Positions 55,324-63,131 of a stretch of 64,000 nucleotides of DNA are shown here, piece after piece. Every line of letters begins with the position of its first letter. The first letter of the stretch is position 1. The DNA is from Planctomycetota bacterium (GTDB lineage Bacteria > Planctomycetota > Planctomycetia > Pirellulales > UBA1268), in contig VGZO01000009.1 in assembly GCA_016872555.1 (NCBI GenBank), positions 1 to 64,000 on the forward strand. Reading direction: 5' to 3'. Made by a program: the position numbers and the translations under genes. Below the pieces are notes generated by a model. The model did not search any database. It saw only the letters and a list, made by a program, of their open reading frames with translations, and had not been told where the DNA came from.

Positions 55324-56595
55324 TCAGGGCAGGTACTGCTCCGGAGCCGGCGGGCACTCGCCGGCCGCTGTGTCGGCATCGGGCCCACCGTTGTCGGAGT
55401 AGCGGGTCCGCTCCTCGACCGGCTGGCGGAGCCGGATGTTGGGCACGTCCGACCGCTCGGCGATGTAGGCCCGGTGTGCCGGCTTGGGATAGCTCAGGCC
55501 GGGGTACTGCTGGACATGGAGCTTGAGCTCGCGCGTCGGCGGCGGGATGTGCATCTTCGTGTGGTTGGTGATCGTGTGCTTCTGCAGTCCGGCGGGAACC
55601 CCCAGCGGGATGTGGGCCGGGCCGGGGAGACCGATCGGCGTGCCGGTGTAGGGCAGTCCATACTGCGGCGCGGTCGCTCCGGCGACGAACGCGGGAGGGA
55701 TCCCGGCCGGCGAGCCGCCGCAGGGCATGCCGAGCGGCATCATCGCCCCCGTCGGACAGACCCCGCCGCCTCCGGCTCCGGCGCCGCCGCCACCGGCCGC
55801 ACCGCCGGCGCCACCGGCCCCGGCGATCCCGGGCCCCGAGGCCTCGAGATCCTTGTTGCCGATGCGGATGATCGCCAGGATCGACCCGCGGCGATCGGCC
55901 TCGACGATCGGGTCGCAGCCCGGGTCGAGCCGCGTGCTGACGAGGGTCTCGACGCCCGCCACGGCCAGTTCCTGGTAGTCGGGATCGGGGAGGTAGACGA
56001 CCTTCGTGACGAAGTTGCCGGTCGTCACCTGGTCGAGGTCCTCTTCGGTGAGCTGGAACGGCACCGAGTTGTGGGCAAGGAACGCGTCGGTCCGTGGCGT
56101 CACCGGAGCGACCTCGAGCGTCGGATAGAGCTCGAGCCCCGGACGACCGGGGATGTCGGTGACCTTGAGGCGGTAGATCGCCCCCTGCGTGAAGTCGTAG
56201 CGGCCCGGCGTGACCAGCGGCGTCGAGTCGAAGCCGCCGTAGGACGAGACGTCCCAGCGGACCTGCATCCCGTCGGGTCCGATGAAGCCGATCTGCGACA
56301 CCGGCAGGTTGGCGTCGGGCAGCCCGCCGCCCCCACCGCCCATGCCCGCCTCGGCCGCGGCGGCCTCCATCGCCATCTCGTAGGAGGCCGGGGCAATCAC
56401 GCCCGGTCCGGGGCCCTCGACGCCGGGACCGGGATGGTGGAGCATCGCCGCCGGCGGAAGGACGTTGGTGTGCGGCGTCGCCACCGGCCGGATCTGCGCC
56501 AGGCCGGTGAGCGGCGAATTGGCCGGGATCGTGCACCCGGTGAGCGACACCGCCAGCGACACGCCGACGAACCGGTTGAGACGTCGTTTCACCAT
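55324..56595 (-). CDS. lipoprotein with paralogous beta domain
   Basis: A 423-residue lipoprotein, lipobox SLTGC at about residue 21, so membrane-anchored. The beta domain (about 100-230) includes GFIGPDGMQVRWDVSS, YRLKVTDIPGRPGLELYP and VVYLPDPDYQELAVAG. A Gly/Ala-rich linker follows, then a Pro-rich tail with HITNHTK-like and PGLSYPKPAHRAYIAE motifs. The ATG has a strong GGAGG seven bases upstream, making this the head of the three-gene operon. No enzyme motif is seen. Confidence 0.8.
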   Translation of the reverse strand: MVKRRLNRFVGVSLAVSLTGCTIPANSPLTGLAQIRPVATPHTNVLPPAAMLHHPGPGVEGPGPGVIAPASYEMAMEAAAAEAGMGGGGGGLPDANLPVSQIGFIGPDGMQVRWDVSSYGGFDSTPLVTPGRYDFTQGAIYRLKVTDIPGRPGLELYPTLEVAPVTPRTDAFLAHNSVPFQLTEEDLDQVTTGNFVTKVVYLPDPDYQELAVAGVETLVSTRLDPGCDPIVEADRRGSILAIIRIGNKDLEASGPGIAGAGGAGGAAGGGGAGAGGGGVCPTGAMMPLGMPCGGSPAGIPPAFVAGATAPQYGLPYTGTPIGLPGPAHIPLGVPAGLQKHTITNHTKMHIPPPTRELKLHVQQYPGLSYPKPAHRAYIAERSDVPNIRLRQPVEERTRYSDNGGPDADTAAGECPPAPEQYLP

Positions 56596-56845
56596 CGGGG
56601 CACCTCCAGGTCCAGTGGTCGCAGGGGCCGTGCCGCGGAGTCCCCGGTTGGTCCGGGACCCGCGTCGGGGTCGATCTTGGGGGGCTACGCCCGTCTCCCT
56701 ACACTCACGGCACGGTCGGCGGATCCGACGGCGCGGTGGCCGCCGGAACCTGACTCTGGATTCGTCCGGCCGGCGCCGGTTTCTTTGGCAAAACCGTCAC
56801 AACCCTCCCGATCCGGCGGCTCGACACTCTCCCAGGCTTCCCCGC

Positions 56846-57895
56846 ATGCCCTTTTCCCCCCGCGAAGGCGGTGATCCGCCGCGCCCCGCCGGCCCGGCGT
56901 GCCACGGCACACGGGGGCGTGGCGTCGCGTGCCTGGTGGCGGTGGCGGCGCTGGTGGCGGGGCCGTCCCGCGCGGCCGACAGCGTCTACCGCCGGGGACC
57001 GGCGTCGGCCACGGCCGACCCGGTCGCCCCGCCCGCCGAGGCCGCCCCGGTGCCGTCCCCGATCCAGTCGTCCCCCGCCGGTGCCGAGACCCTGGCCGAC
57101 GCCGGCCAGGCGGAGCGGATCGTGGCGGCGGCGCTGGCGGGCATCGCCCGTGCGCCGAGCATTTCGCTGCGGGTGCGGCAGCTGGTCCGCGTCGGCGGCC
57201 GGGTCTTCAAGGGGGGCGGCCGCTACGTCCAGTCGGGGATCGACGAGGACCAGCGGTTCCGCTTCGAGGCCCGCCTCTCGGCCGAGAGCGAGGAGTTCGA
57301 CATCCTCGAGGTCTGCGACGGGCTCTTTCATTGGAACTCGCGGCGGCAGGGCTACATCGCGCCGACCACCGAGCGGATCGACGTCCGCAGGCTCCGCGAG
57401 AAGCTCGCTGCCCTCGGCCTCCTCCAGCGCGGCGACACCGCGGCCTACCTCGGCGGGATCCTCGAGCCGCTCGCGCAGACGCGCGAGTGGTTTCGGTTCA
57501 CGTCGGCGGTCGCGGTGGAGATCGACGGAGTGCCGGCCTGGTCGATCACCGGCGAGTGGGACCGGGAGCGGCTCGCGGCGCTCCTCCCCGATGAGGCGGA
57601 GGCGATTCGCGTTGCCGCCGCGATCGAGCCGGCGCGCCTTCCCGAAGGGCTCCCGTGGAGCGTGCGGTTCTCGATCAGCCGCAAGGAACTGTTTCCCTTT
57701 CGGATCGAATGGCTGGCGGTGCCCGGACCGCGCCCGGCCCACGGACCGCCCGAAGTGGTCGGGTTGATGGAGTTTTACGACGTGCGGATCGGCGATCCGG
57801 TCGACGCCGCGGCCTTCGTCCATCGGCCGGGCACCGAGGGCTTGATCGACATCACCGACATCGCGGTCACCTACCTCAAGCCGTTGCGGCCGTAG
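56846..57895 (+). CDS. exported LolA-like protein
   Basis: A 349-residue protein with a signal peptide (about 25-45, ending SRAAD), a Pro/Ala-rich linker, then a beta-rich domain with VRQLVRVGGRVFKGGGRY, FRFEARLSAESEEFDILEV and VPAWSITGEWDRERL. This resembles the LolA/LolB or DUF2092-type concave beta sheet that carries lipids or lipoproteins. The match is structural intuition only. It is divergent from the lipoprotein operon across 250 bp and its 3' end overlaps pdxA by 25 bp in convergent orientation. Confidence 0.7.
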   Translation: MPFSPREGGDPPRPAGPACHGTRGRGVACLVAVAALVAGPSRAADSVYRRGPASATADPVAPPAEAAPVPSPIQSSPAGAETLADAGQAERIVAAALAGIARAPSISLRVRQLVRVGGRVFKGGGRYVQSGIDEDQRFRFEARLSAESEEFDILEVCDGLFHWNSRRQGYIAPTTERIDVRRLREKLAALGLLQRGDTAAYLGGILEPLAQTREWFRFTSAVAVEIDGVPAWSITGEWDRERLAALLPDEAEAIRVAAAIEPARLPEGLPWSVRFSISRKELFPFRIEWLAVPGPRPAHGPPEVVGLMEFYDVRIGDPVDAAAFVHRPGTEGLIDITDIAVTYLKPLRP

Positions 57896-58956
57896 CGCGC
57901 TGGCGCGGACGGCTCCGCGCCGCTCCAGCCGGCATTCGCCAGGCGCACCGCGGCGTCGATCGCCGCCAGCATGCTCGCCGGATCGGCACGGCCGCGGCCG
58001 ACGATGTCGAAGGCGGTGCCGTGGGCGACGCTGGTGCGGACCAGCGGCAATCCGAGCGTGATGTTCACCGCCCGGTGCATGCCGAGCAGCTTGATGGGGA
58101 TGTGCCCCTGGTCGTGGTACAGCGCCACGACGCCGTCGAACGCACCCGCCGCCGCCCGCTGAAACAGCGTGTCGGCCGGCCAGGGCCCGGTGGCATCGAT
58201 CCCGGACTGCCGCAGCGCGGCGATCGCGGGCACCACGAGGCGCGGTTCCTCGTCGCCGAACAGTCCCCCCTCGCCAGCGTGCGGATTGAGCGCCGCGACG
58301 CCCAGCCGCGGCGGCCTGCCGAGGAGCGCTTCGAGGAGCGGGGTGAGCCGACGGCCGGCAGCGGCGATCCCCTCGGCGGAAAGCCGGTCGAGTGCCGTCC
58401 GCAGCGACTCGTGGAGCGTGGCGTGGACCACCCCCAGGCCGGCGGCGGGGTTGCCGCCGGCGTCGGGAAGCCAGAGCATCATCGACGCGGCCGCGTCGGG
58501 AAGGCCGCAGGCCCGCGCCAACCACTCCGTGTGCCCCGGGACGTCGTGCCCCGCCTCGTGGAGCGCCCCCTTGTGGAGCGGGCCGGTCACGAGGGCCTGG
58601 GCCGATCCCGCCGCGACGGTTCGCCAGGCCAGCTCGAGCGCCGCCACCGCCGCCGCGCCCCCCGCCGCCGACGCCATCCCGACGGGCACCGGCGTCGCCG
58701 GTGCCGGCGCAGCGACGACCGCCACGCGCCGTGCCGCCGACGCCCGGCAGTCGTCGGCGGCGATCACGTCGATCTCGAGCGCCGGCATCCCGGGCACGCG
58801 CGCGAGCGTCCGCGCGACGAGCTCGGGATCGGCCACCAGCCGCAGCCGGGCGGTGTCGTGGGCCGTCGTCCGTGCCCAGGCGGCCAAGGCGACTTCGGGC
58901 CCGATGCCGGCAGGGTCGCCGGCGGTGAGGAGGACGACGGGGAGGGTGGTGCTCAT
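57871..58956 (-). CDS. pdxA: 4-hydroxythreonine-4-phosphate dehydrogenase
   Basis: NAD-dependent step of the DXP-dependent pyridoxal phosphate pathway. 361 residues: LTAGDPAGIGPEVAL, VTGPLHKGAL, GHTEWLARACG, ALNPHAGEGGLFGDEE and metal site YHDQGHIPIK. The ATG at 58956 gives the family N-terminus. Its last 25 bp overlap the end of the convergent LolA-like gene, so some coding sequence is shared on opposite strands. No pdxJ is nearby. Confidence 0.95.
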   Translation of the reverse strand: MSTTLPVVLLTAGDPAGIGPEVALAAWARTTAHDTARLRLVADPELVARTLARVPGMPALEIDVIAADDCRASAARRVAVVAAPAPATPVPVGMASAAGGAAAVAALELAWRTVAAGSAQALVTGPLHKGALHEAGHDVPGHTEWLARACGLPDAAASMMLWLPDAGGNPAAGLGVVHATLHESLRTALDRLSAEGIAAAGRRLTPLLEALLGRPPRLGVAALNPHAGEGGLFGDEEPRLVVPAIAALRQSGIDATGPWPADTLFQRAAAGAFDGVVALYHDQGHIPIKLLGMHRAVNITLGLPLVRTSVAHGTAFDIVGRGRADPASMLAAIDAAVRLANAGWSGAEPSAPARYGRNGLR

Positions 58957-59070
58957 CGGGGCGCGGTGCAGGGCAGGGGAGGGGGCGGCGGGCCCGGCTC
59001 GTCTGCCGCCCGCGTCGATTGAGCCTATAACGGAACGGCGGCGACGGTGGCGTTGCGGAGGAGAACGACG

Positions 59071-59652
59071 ATGGAACGGGTCTTCGGGCAGGTGGCGACG
59101 TTCGCGGTGGCGTTGATCGTGGCGACCGCCTGCCTGGGGTTGTGGATCGGCGATCTCCACGGCCAGACCGACCCGGTGGTGATCCGCTGGGCGACGGTCC
59201 ACCGCCTGTCGGGGGTGCTCGCGGCGCTGTTGGTCGTCCTCGTCAACAGCATGGCAGTGACCTACTTCATCGGGACCGGCCGGTGGTGCCGCGAAGTCGC
59301 CGACACCTACGCCCTCGGCGCCGACTACGACCACCGCAGCCGTGCGCTGAAGCGGCGTGGCTTCCCACCGGCGCTCCTCGGCATGCTCGCCGTGGTCGGG
59401 ATCGTGGCCCTCGGCGGCGCGGCCGATCCGGCGACCGGTCGGCCCGGGACCGCGGCCTGGGTGACACCCCACCTGATCGGTTCCTTGGCGCTCGGCGGGG
59501 TAATCGCCTGGAGCTTCCTCGCCCAGATTCCCGGCATCCGGCGGCAGCACGAGCTTGTGGAGGAGGTCCTCGCCGCCGTCCGTCGGGTGCGCGTCGAACG
59601 CGGGCTGGAGGTCGACTCGGCCGCCTCCGCCGAGGGAGGCGAGATCGGCTGA
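59071..59652 (+). CDS. four-helix membrane protein, unknown function
   Basis: A 193-residue protein with four hydrophobic segments at about 6-28, 45-67, 100-118 and 132-152, and a charged C-terminal tail. A conserved-looking GTGRWCREVADTYALG loop follows helix 2 and may be cytoplasmic. The start at 59071 has an excellent GGAGGAG seven bases upstream. It is divergent from pdxA and converges on the ZIP gene. I do not recognise the family. Confidence 0.72.
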   Translation: MERVFGQVATFAVALIVATACLGLWIGDLHGQTDPVVIRWATVHRLSGVLAALLVVLVNSMAVTYFIGTGRWCREVADTYALGADYDHRSRALKRRGFPPALLGMLAVVGIVALGGAADPATGRPGTAAWVTPHLIGSLALGGVIAWSFLAQIPGIRRQHELVEEVLAAVRRVRVERGLEVDSAASAEGGEIG

Positions 59653-59728
59653 CGGCGCGGCGGCCGGTCTCCGTCACGCCGCACCGGCACCCGCGGCCCG
59701 AGCGGGCCGGCGATCGGCGACGCCGCGG

Positions 59729-60637
59729 TCAGTGATCGTGGTCGTGCGACTCGCGGGCATGCGCGTGGGCCGCATGGGCCGGCGAGGCGCGCTCGATCGC
59801 CGTGACAGCGACGGCGATCAGCAACCCGGCCGCCAGCGACGCCGTCAGTAGCAGCCGGTCGTGGCTGTGGAATTCGACCTCGGGGAGGAGATCGGCGGCG
59901 GCGATGCAGAGGAACGCCCCCGCCGCCAGCGCCAACGCCGCCCCCGTCACCCCCGCGTGGGCGCCGCCGAACAGCCGGACGCTGGCCAGGAACACGAGCG
60001 CCCCGATCGGCACCACCAGCGCGTAGCCGGCGGTGACGAGGCGCCGTGTGTTCGCGGTCGCCTTGGCCTTGAGCAACAGCGTGGTGATCACGCAGGCGTC
60101 GATCGGCTTGTGGATCGCGATCGCCAGGAAGGTGGCGAACCCGACCAGGCCCCCGTCGGTCCCGCCGGCATCGACCGCCGCCGCCAGGGCCGCGCCGTCG
60201 GCGAGGCTGTGGAGCGACAGCCCGACGAGGGCCCCGACCCAACTCCAGCGCGACGGCACGCCGCCGCTCGGGGAATGGGAGTGCGCTGCGTGGTGCTCGC
60301 ACTCGGCGTCGTGCGAACCGTCGGTGGCATGGTGGGCATGACCGTAAAACGCCCGCTCGAGGAGGAACATCGCGAGGAACCCACCCAACACCCACGGCAT
60401 CGTCGTCTCGATGTCGCCGCCGAGCAGCCCGTGGCCGTGCGGGAGGAGGTGGAGGAGGCCGACGCCGAGCATCACCCCGCCGGTCAGCGACAGCAGCACC
60501 TGCATCCGCCGGTGCCCCAGCGAGAGCAGCACCGGCGCCGCACCGCCGAGCGCTGCCGCCACCGCGATCGCGACCAGGTACGCCAGCAGCGCGGCCGGGG
60601 CTCCGGCGTCGGCGAGCAGGGCGACGGGACGAGTCAT
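59729..60637 (-). CDS. ZIP family metal transporter
   Basis: A 302-residue zinc/iron transporter with eight hydrophobic helices. The metal helices read SLHSLADGAAL (helix 4) and AIHKPIDACVITTL (helix 5); the usual Glu of HxxPEG/HKxPE-type motifs is replaced by Asp. His-rich loops (HAHHATDGSHDAECEHHAAH, HARESHDHDH) fit zinc handling. It is 76 bp from the end of the convergent four-helix gene and the DUF457 gene lies upstream on the same strand. Confidence 0.9.
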   Translation of the reverse strand: MTRPVALLADAGAPAALLAYLVAIAVAAALGGAAPVLLSLGHRRMQVLLSLTGGVMLGVGLLHLLPHGHGLLGGDIETTMPWVLGGFLAMFLLERAFYGHAHHATDGSHDAECEHHAAHSHSPSGGVPSRWSWVGALVGLSLHSLADGAALAAAVDAGGTDGGLVGFATFLAIAIHKPIDACVITTLLLKAKATANTRRLVTAGYALVVPIGALVFLASVRLFGGAHAGVTGAALALAAGAFLCIAAADLLPEVEFHSHDRLLLTASLAAGLLIAVAVTAIERASPAHAAHAHARESHDHDH

Positions 60638-60663
60638 GGCAGGATCCGCAGGCGGGTCGAGCT

Positions 60664-60686
60664 CCCCCGGCGATCATCGCCGGGGG
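60664..60686. other. perfect GC-rich palindrome between DUF457 and ZIP genes
   Basis: CCCCCGGCGAT and ATCGCCGGGGG, separated by one base, form a 23-base palindrome between the end of the DUF457 gene and the ZIP start. No T-tract follows. It could be a terminator-like stem or a regulator site for the ZIP gene. Confidence 0.45.
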
Positions 60687-60759
60687 GGCGAGGGTGGACA
60701 AGCGCCCGGGGCCGACCCCGACGGGCGGCCGCGGTGACCTGCCCCCGTTCGGCGACGGC

Positions 60760-61494
60760 TCACCGACGCAGCTGCCAGGGCTGCATCGGCACGCCCTGCA
60801 TCATCCGCGACGCCTGCTCCATCTGCTGGCGTGTGTAGCGTTTGATCTGCAGGCTGCGTTCGCTGTGCGAAGCGTCGAAGGCGGCCAGTCCGGCGAGGGC
60901 GACCAGCAGGACATAGGCGAGGAGATTCGCCCAGGCTTCCGCACCGTGAAACTTCATCGCCGTCCCGAAGCCCTTCTTGAACTTCGGTCCGAACATCCCC
61001 TGCGACACGCTCCACAGTTCGTCGATCACCAGGTGCGACAGCACGCCGAGGACGACGGCACCGGAAAGGTAGTAGCGGTGGAGCGGGTCGTCGCCACCGG
61101 CGACGAGGAACGTCAGCAACCCGGCGATCAAGGCCGCGGGGACACTGTGGAACATCCCCCGGTGGACCGCGTGGTTGGCGAGGATCCAGCCGAGCCCGAA
61201 GCGGACCGCCAGGTAGATCGCGATCCCGACCAGGACGATCCCGTCGAGTGGCAGGCCCCACTGCTGGAGACGGTGGAGCATCATCAGCGGGACGGCCGCC
61301 GCCAGGAGCGCGACCCCTTCCCGGAGCGGCTCCGATTCCCCGGAGTCGAGGTCGGGAACCATGCCGGCCGCCGTGGCGAGGGCGGCGGCGAGGCCGCATG
61401 TCACGGGGGGCAAACCGCCGGCATACCAGCCGGCGGCGCCATACACGCCTCCGACCAGCGCCGATCCGGCGATGTGCACGCGGTACCCGGGCAC
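60760..61494 (-). CDS. DUF457/YdjM-like membrane-bound metal-dependent hydrolase
   Basis: A 244-residue inner-membrane protein of the YdjM/DUF457 family: GMVPDLDSGESEPLREG near the N-terminus, LANHAVHRGMFHSVPA with the His motif, LSHLVIDELWSVSQG and a C-terminal cytoplasmic tail of Gln/Met-rich sequence. The family is annotated as metal-dependent hydrolase, though activity is poorly defined. The start is the GTG at 61494, seven bases after GGAGG; an open frame upstream to 61695 is Arg/Gly filler. A 528-bp gene-free region precedes it. Confidence 0.85.
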   Translation of the reverse strand: MPGYRVHIAGSALVGGVYGAAGWYAGGLPPVTCGLAAALATAAGMVPDLDSGESEPLREGVALLAAAVPLMMLHRLQQWGLPLDGIVLVGIAIYLAVRFGLGWILANHAVHRGMFHSVPAALIAGLLTFLVAGGDDPLHRYYLSGAVVLGVLSHLVIDELWSVSQGMFGPKFKKGFGTAMKFHGAEAWANLLAYVLLVALAGLAAFDASHSERSLQIKRYTRQQMEQASRMMQGVPMQPWQLRR

Positions 61495-62022
61495 CCGATT
61501 CCCTCCGCCCAGCGGCCACCGCCAGCCTCGATTCGGCCGCGCGGCGCAGGGGTGCTGGCCCGACCTTCCCTGGCGGACACAGTTCCCCGACTCCAGTTTC
61601 GGCAGCCCCCGAACACCGGCGTCAGCCCCTTTGACCGAGCCACCCGACATTTCCAAAAAAGGCACACTCTCCCCAAGGTCCCCACTCCACCCCAAACCCC
61701 AGCTGCATTTTCCAGCGGTGCAGAGACGAATCTCGCCGACACAAGGAATAATGACTACGCAAAATAGAAAAACCGGGGAACCTGGAGTGAAGATCGTGAT
61801 TGCGAGCGATTTCCGACCCTCCCCTGCCCCCCAGCACGTTCGGTGAGAACGCCTGAACGGTCGCCTCGAGAGGCCTCGGTGCCGTTTCAGGCCGCCGGGC
61901 AGCGATGACCGCGCCAGGGGCGTTCGGTTGGCCTACGCCCAACGACCCGCGCCCCCTACACTCCCAGCCCCTCTGGGCATGGACGGCCCCGAGCGCTGCC
62001 CGCACCGGTGGAGGAATCAGCC
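61495..62022. other. divergent intergenic region, 528 bp, no gene seen
   Basis: Lies between the divergent DUF457 and cvpA genes. From about 61630 to 61810 it is AT-richer and strand-skewed, with TTTCCAAAAAAGG and CAAGGAATAATGACTACGC-like stretches, and a small GAGA/TCTC stem near 61727. It should contain both promoters. I recognise no RNA, repeat or short gene. Confidence 0.5.
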
Positions 62023-62961
62023 GTGGAGGTCGAGGGCTACGACCTGGTGATGATCGGAATCCTCGCGGTCGCGGGGCTGCTCGGCTATTTCCGCGGCATC
62101 GTCTGGCAAGTGGCCTCGATCCTGGGGATCGTCGCCAGCGGCTTCGTCGCCCTGCGGTTCGGCGCCCAGGTGGCCCCCTGGTTCGGGCAAACCGCCCCCT
62201 GGAACCAGCTGTCGGGGATGCTCGCCCTCTACGCCGCGACGTCGGCCGGCGTGTGGATCGTGTTTCGCCTGGTTTCCAAGGCAATCAGCGCCGTCCATCT
62301 CTCGGCGTTCGACCACCAACTGGGGCTGCTGTTCGGGCTCGCCAAGGGGGCCTTGCTGTGCATCGTGATCACCTTCTTCACCGTCACGATGGCGCCGGCC
62401 TACCGGCCGCAGGTGGTGGCCAGCAAGAGCGGGCGGATCGTCGCCACCGCGATCGTCCGTGCCGACACCTACCTGCCGCGCGAGATTCACGAGAAAGTCG
62501 ATCCGTTCGTGCGCCAGTTCGAGCGTGAGTTCCTCGGGCCGAGCGCGGCCAACACGGGCCTCGCCGGGGCCGGCATGGCCGGTGTCCCCGGCGGCCCCCC
62601 GGCCGGTCCTGCGGCCTCACCGCTGGCGGCGATCTGGGAAGGGGTGTCGTCGGCGGCTGCGTGGGCCAGTGCCGGCGATGCAGGGCAGGGGGCCCAGGTC
62701 GCCGCGGGCGCGTTGCAGGCCGGGAGCTCATTCTTCGCGCCGCCGGCGGCCAATCCGCTCCGCCAGGCGACGTTCGCCGCCCCCGTCGCACCCGCTGCCG
62801 CCCCGCCACCGGCATCGGCACCGCAGCGGCCGACGACCAGCGCTTTCACCGCCGCCCCGCCCCTGGGCGCGGCGCCTCCGCCTCCGTCGTTCCGTTCCCC
62901 GTCCGACGCTCCTCCGGCCGGCTACGCGCCGGGCAGCCAGTCGCCCCTGCGCTACCGCTGA
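62023..62961 (+). CDS. CvpA family membrane protein
   Basis: A 312-residue protein whose first 160 residues hold four membrane helices of the CvpA type: ILAVAGLLGYFRGIVWQVAS, SILGIVASGFVALRFG, SGMLALYAATSAGVW and LLFGLAKGALLCIVITFF. The C-terminal half is Pro/Ala-rich and low in complexity. CvpA proteins are linked to colicin V production and envelope homeostasis. The start is a GTG at 62023, seven bases after GGAGGA; a GTG at 62008 is weaker. It converges on accA with 170 bp between. Confidence 0.85.
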   Translation: MEVEGYDLVMIGILAVAGLLGYFRGIVWQVASILGIVASGFVALRFGAQVAPWFGQTAPWNQLSGMLALYAATSAGVWIVFRLVSKAISAVHLSAFDHQLGLLFGLAKGALLCIVITFFTVTMAPAYRPQVVASKSGRIVATAIVRADTYLPREIHEKVDPFVRQFEREFLGPSAANTGLAGAGMAGVPGGPPAGPAASPLAAIWEGVSSAAAWASAGDAGQGAQVAAGALQAGSSFFAPPAANPLRQATFAAPVAPAAAPPPASAPQRPTTSAFTAAPPLGAAPPPPSFRSPSDAPPAGYAPGSQSPLRYR

Positions 62962-63131
62962 GCGCCGCCTGCGATCGCCGCGGAGCGACGCCGCTGCCGG
63001 GCGCCCGTGCCGCCGTGGGCCGGGCAGGGGATCCGGTGCGGAAAGGGCTAAAAAAAGGCCCGAAAACGCGAACCACGAACCGGACATAAGAGACATTATC
63101 GGACGTTGGGGAGGGGAGCGGAATCGGGCCT

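Noticed and set aside
62962-63131. Hairpin GGGC-taaaaaaa-GGCCC as a terminator between cvpA and accA
   Set aside because: The A/T run lies in the loop rather than after the stem, so it does not fit an intrinsic terminator.
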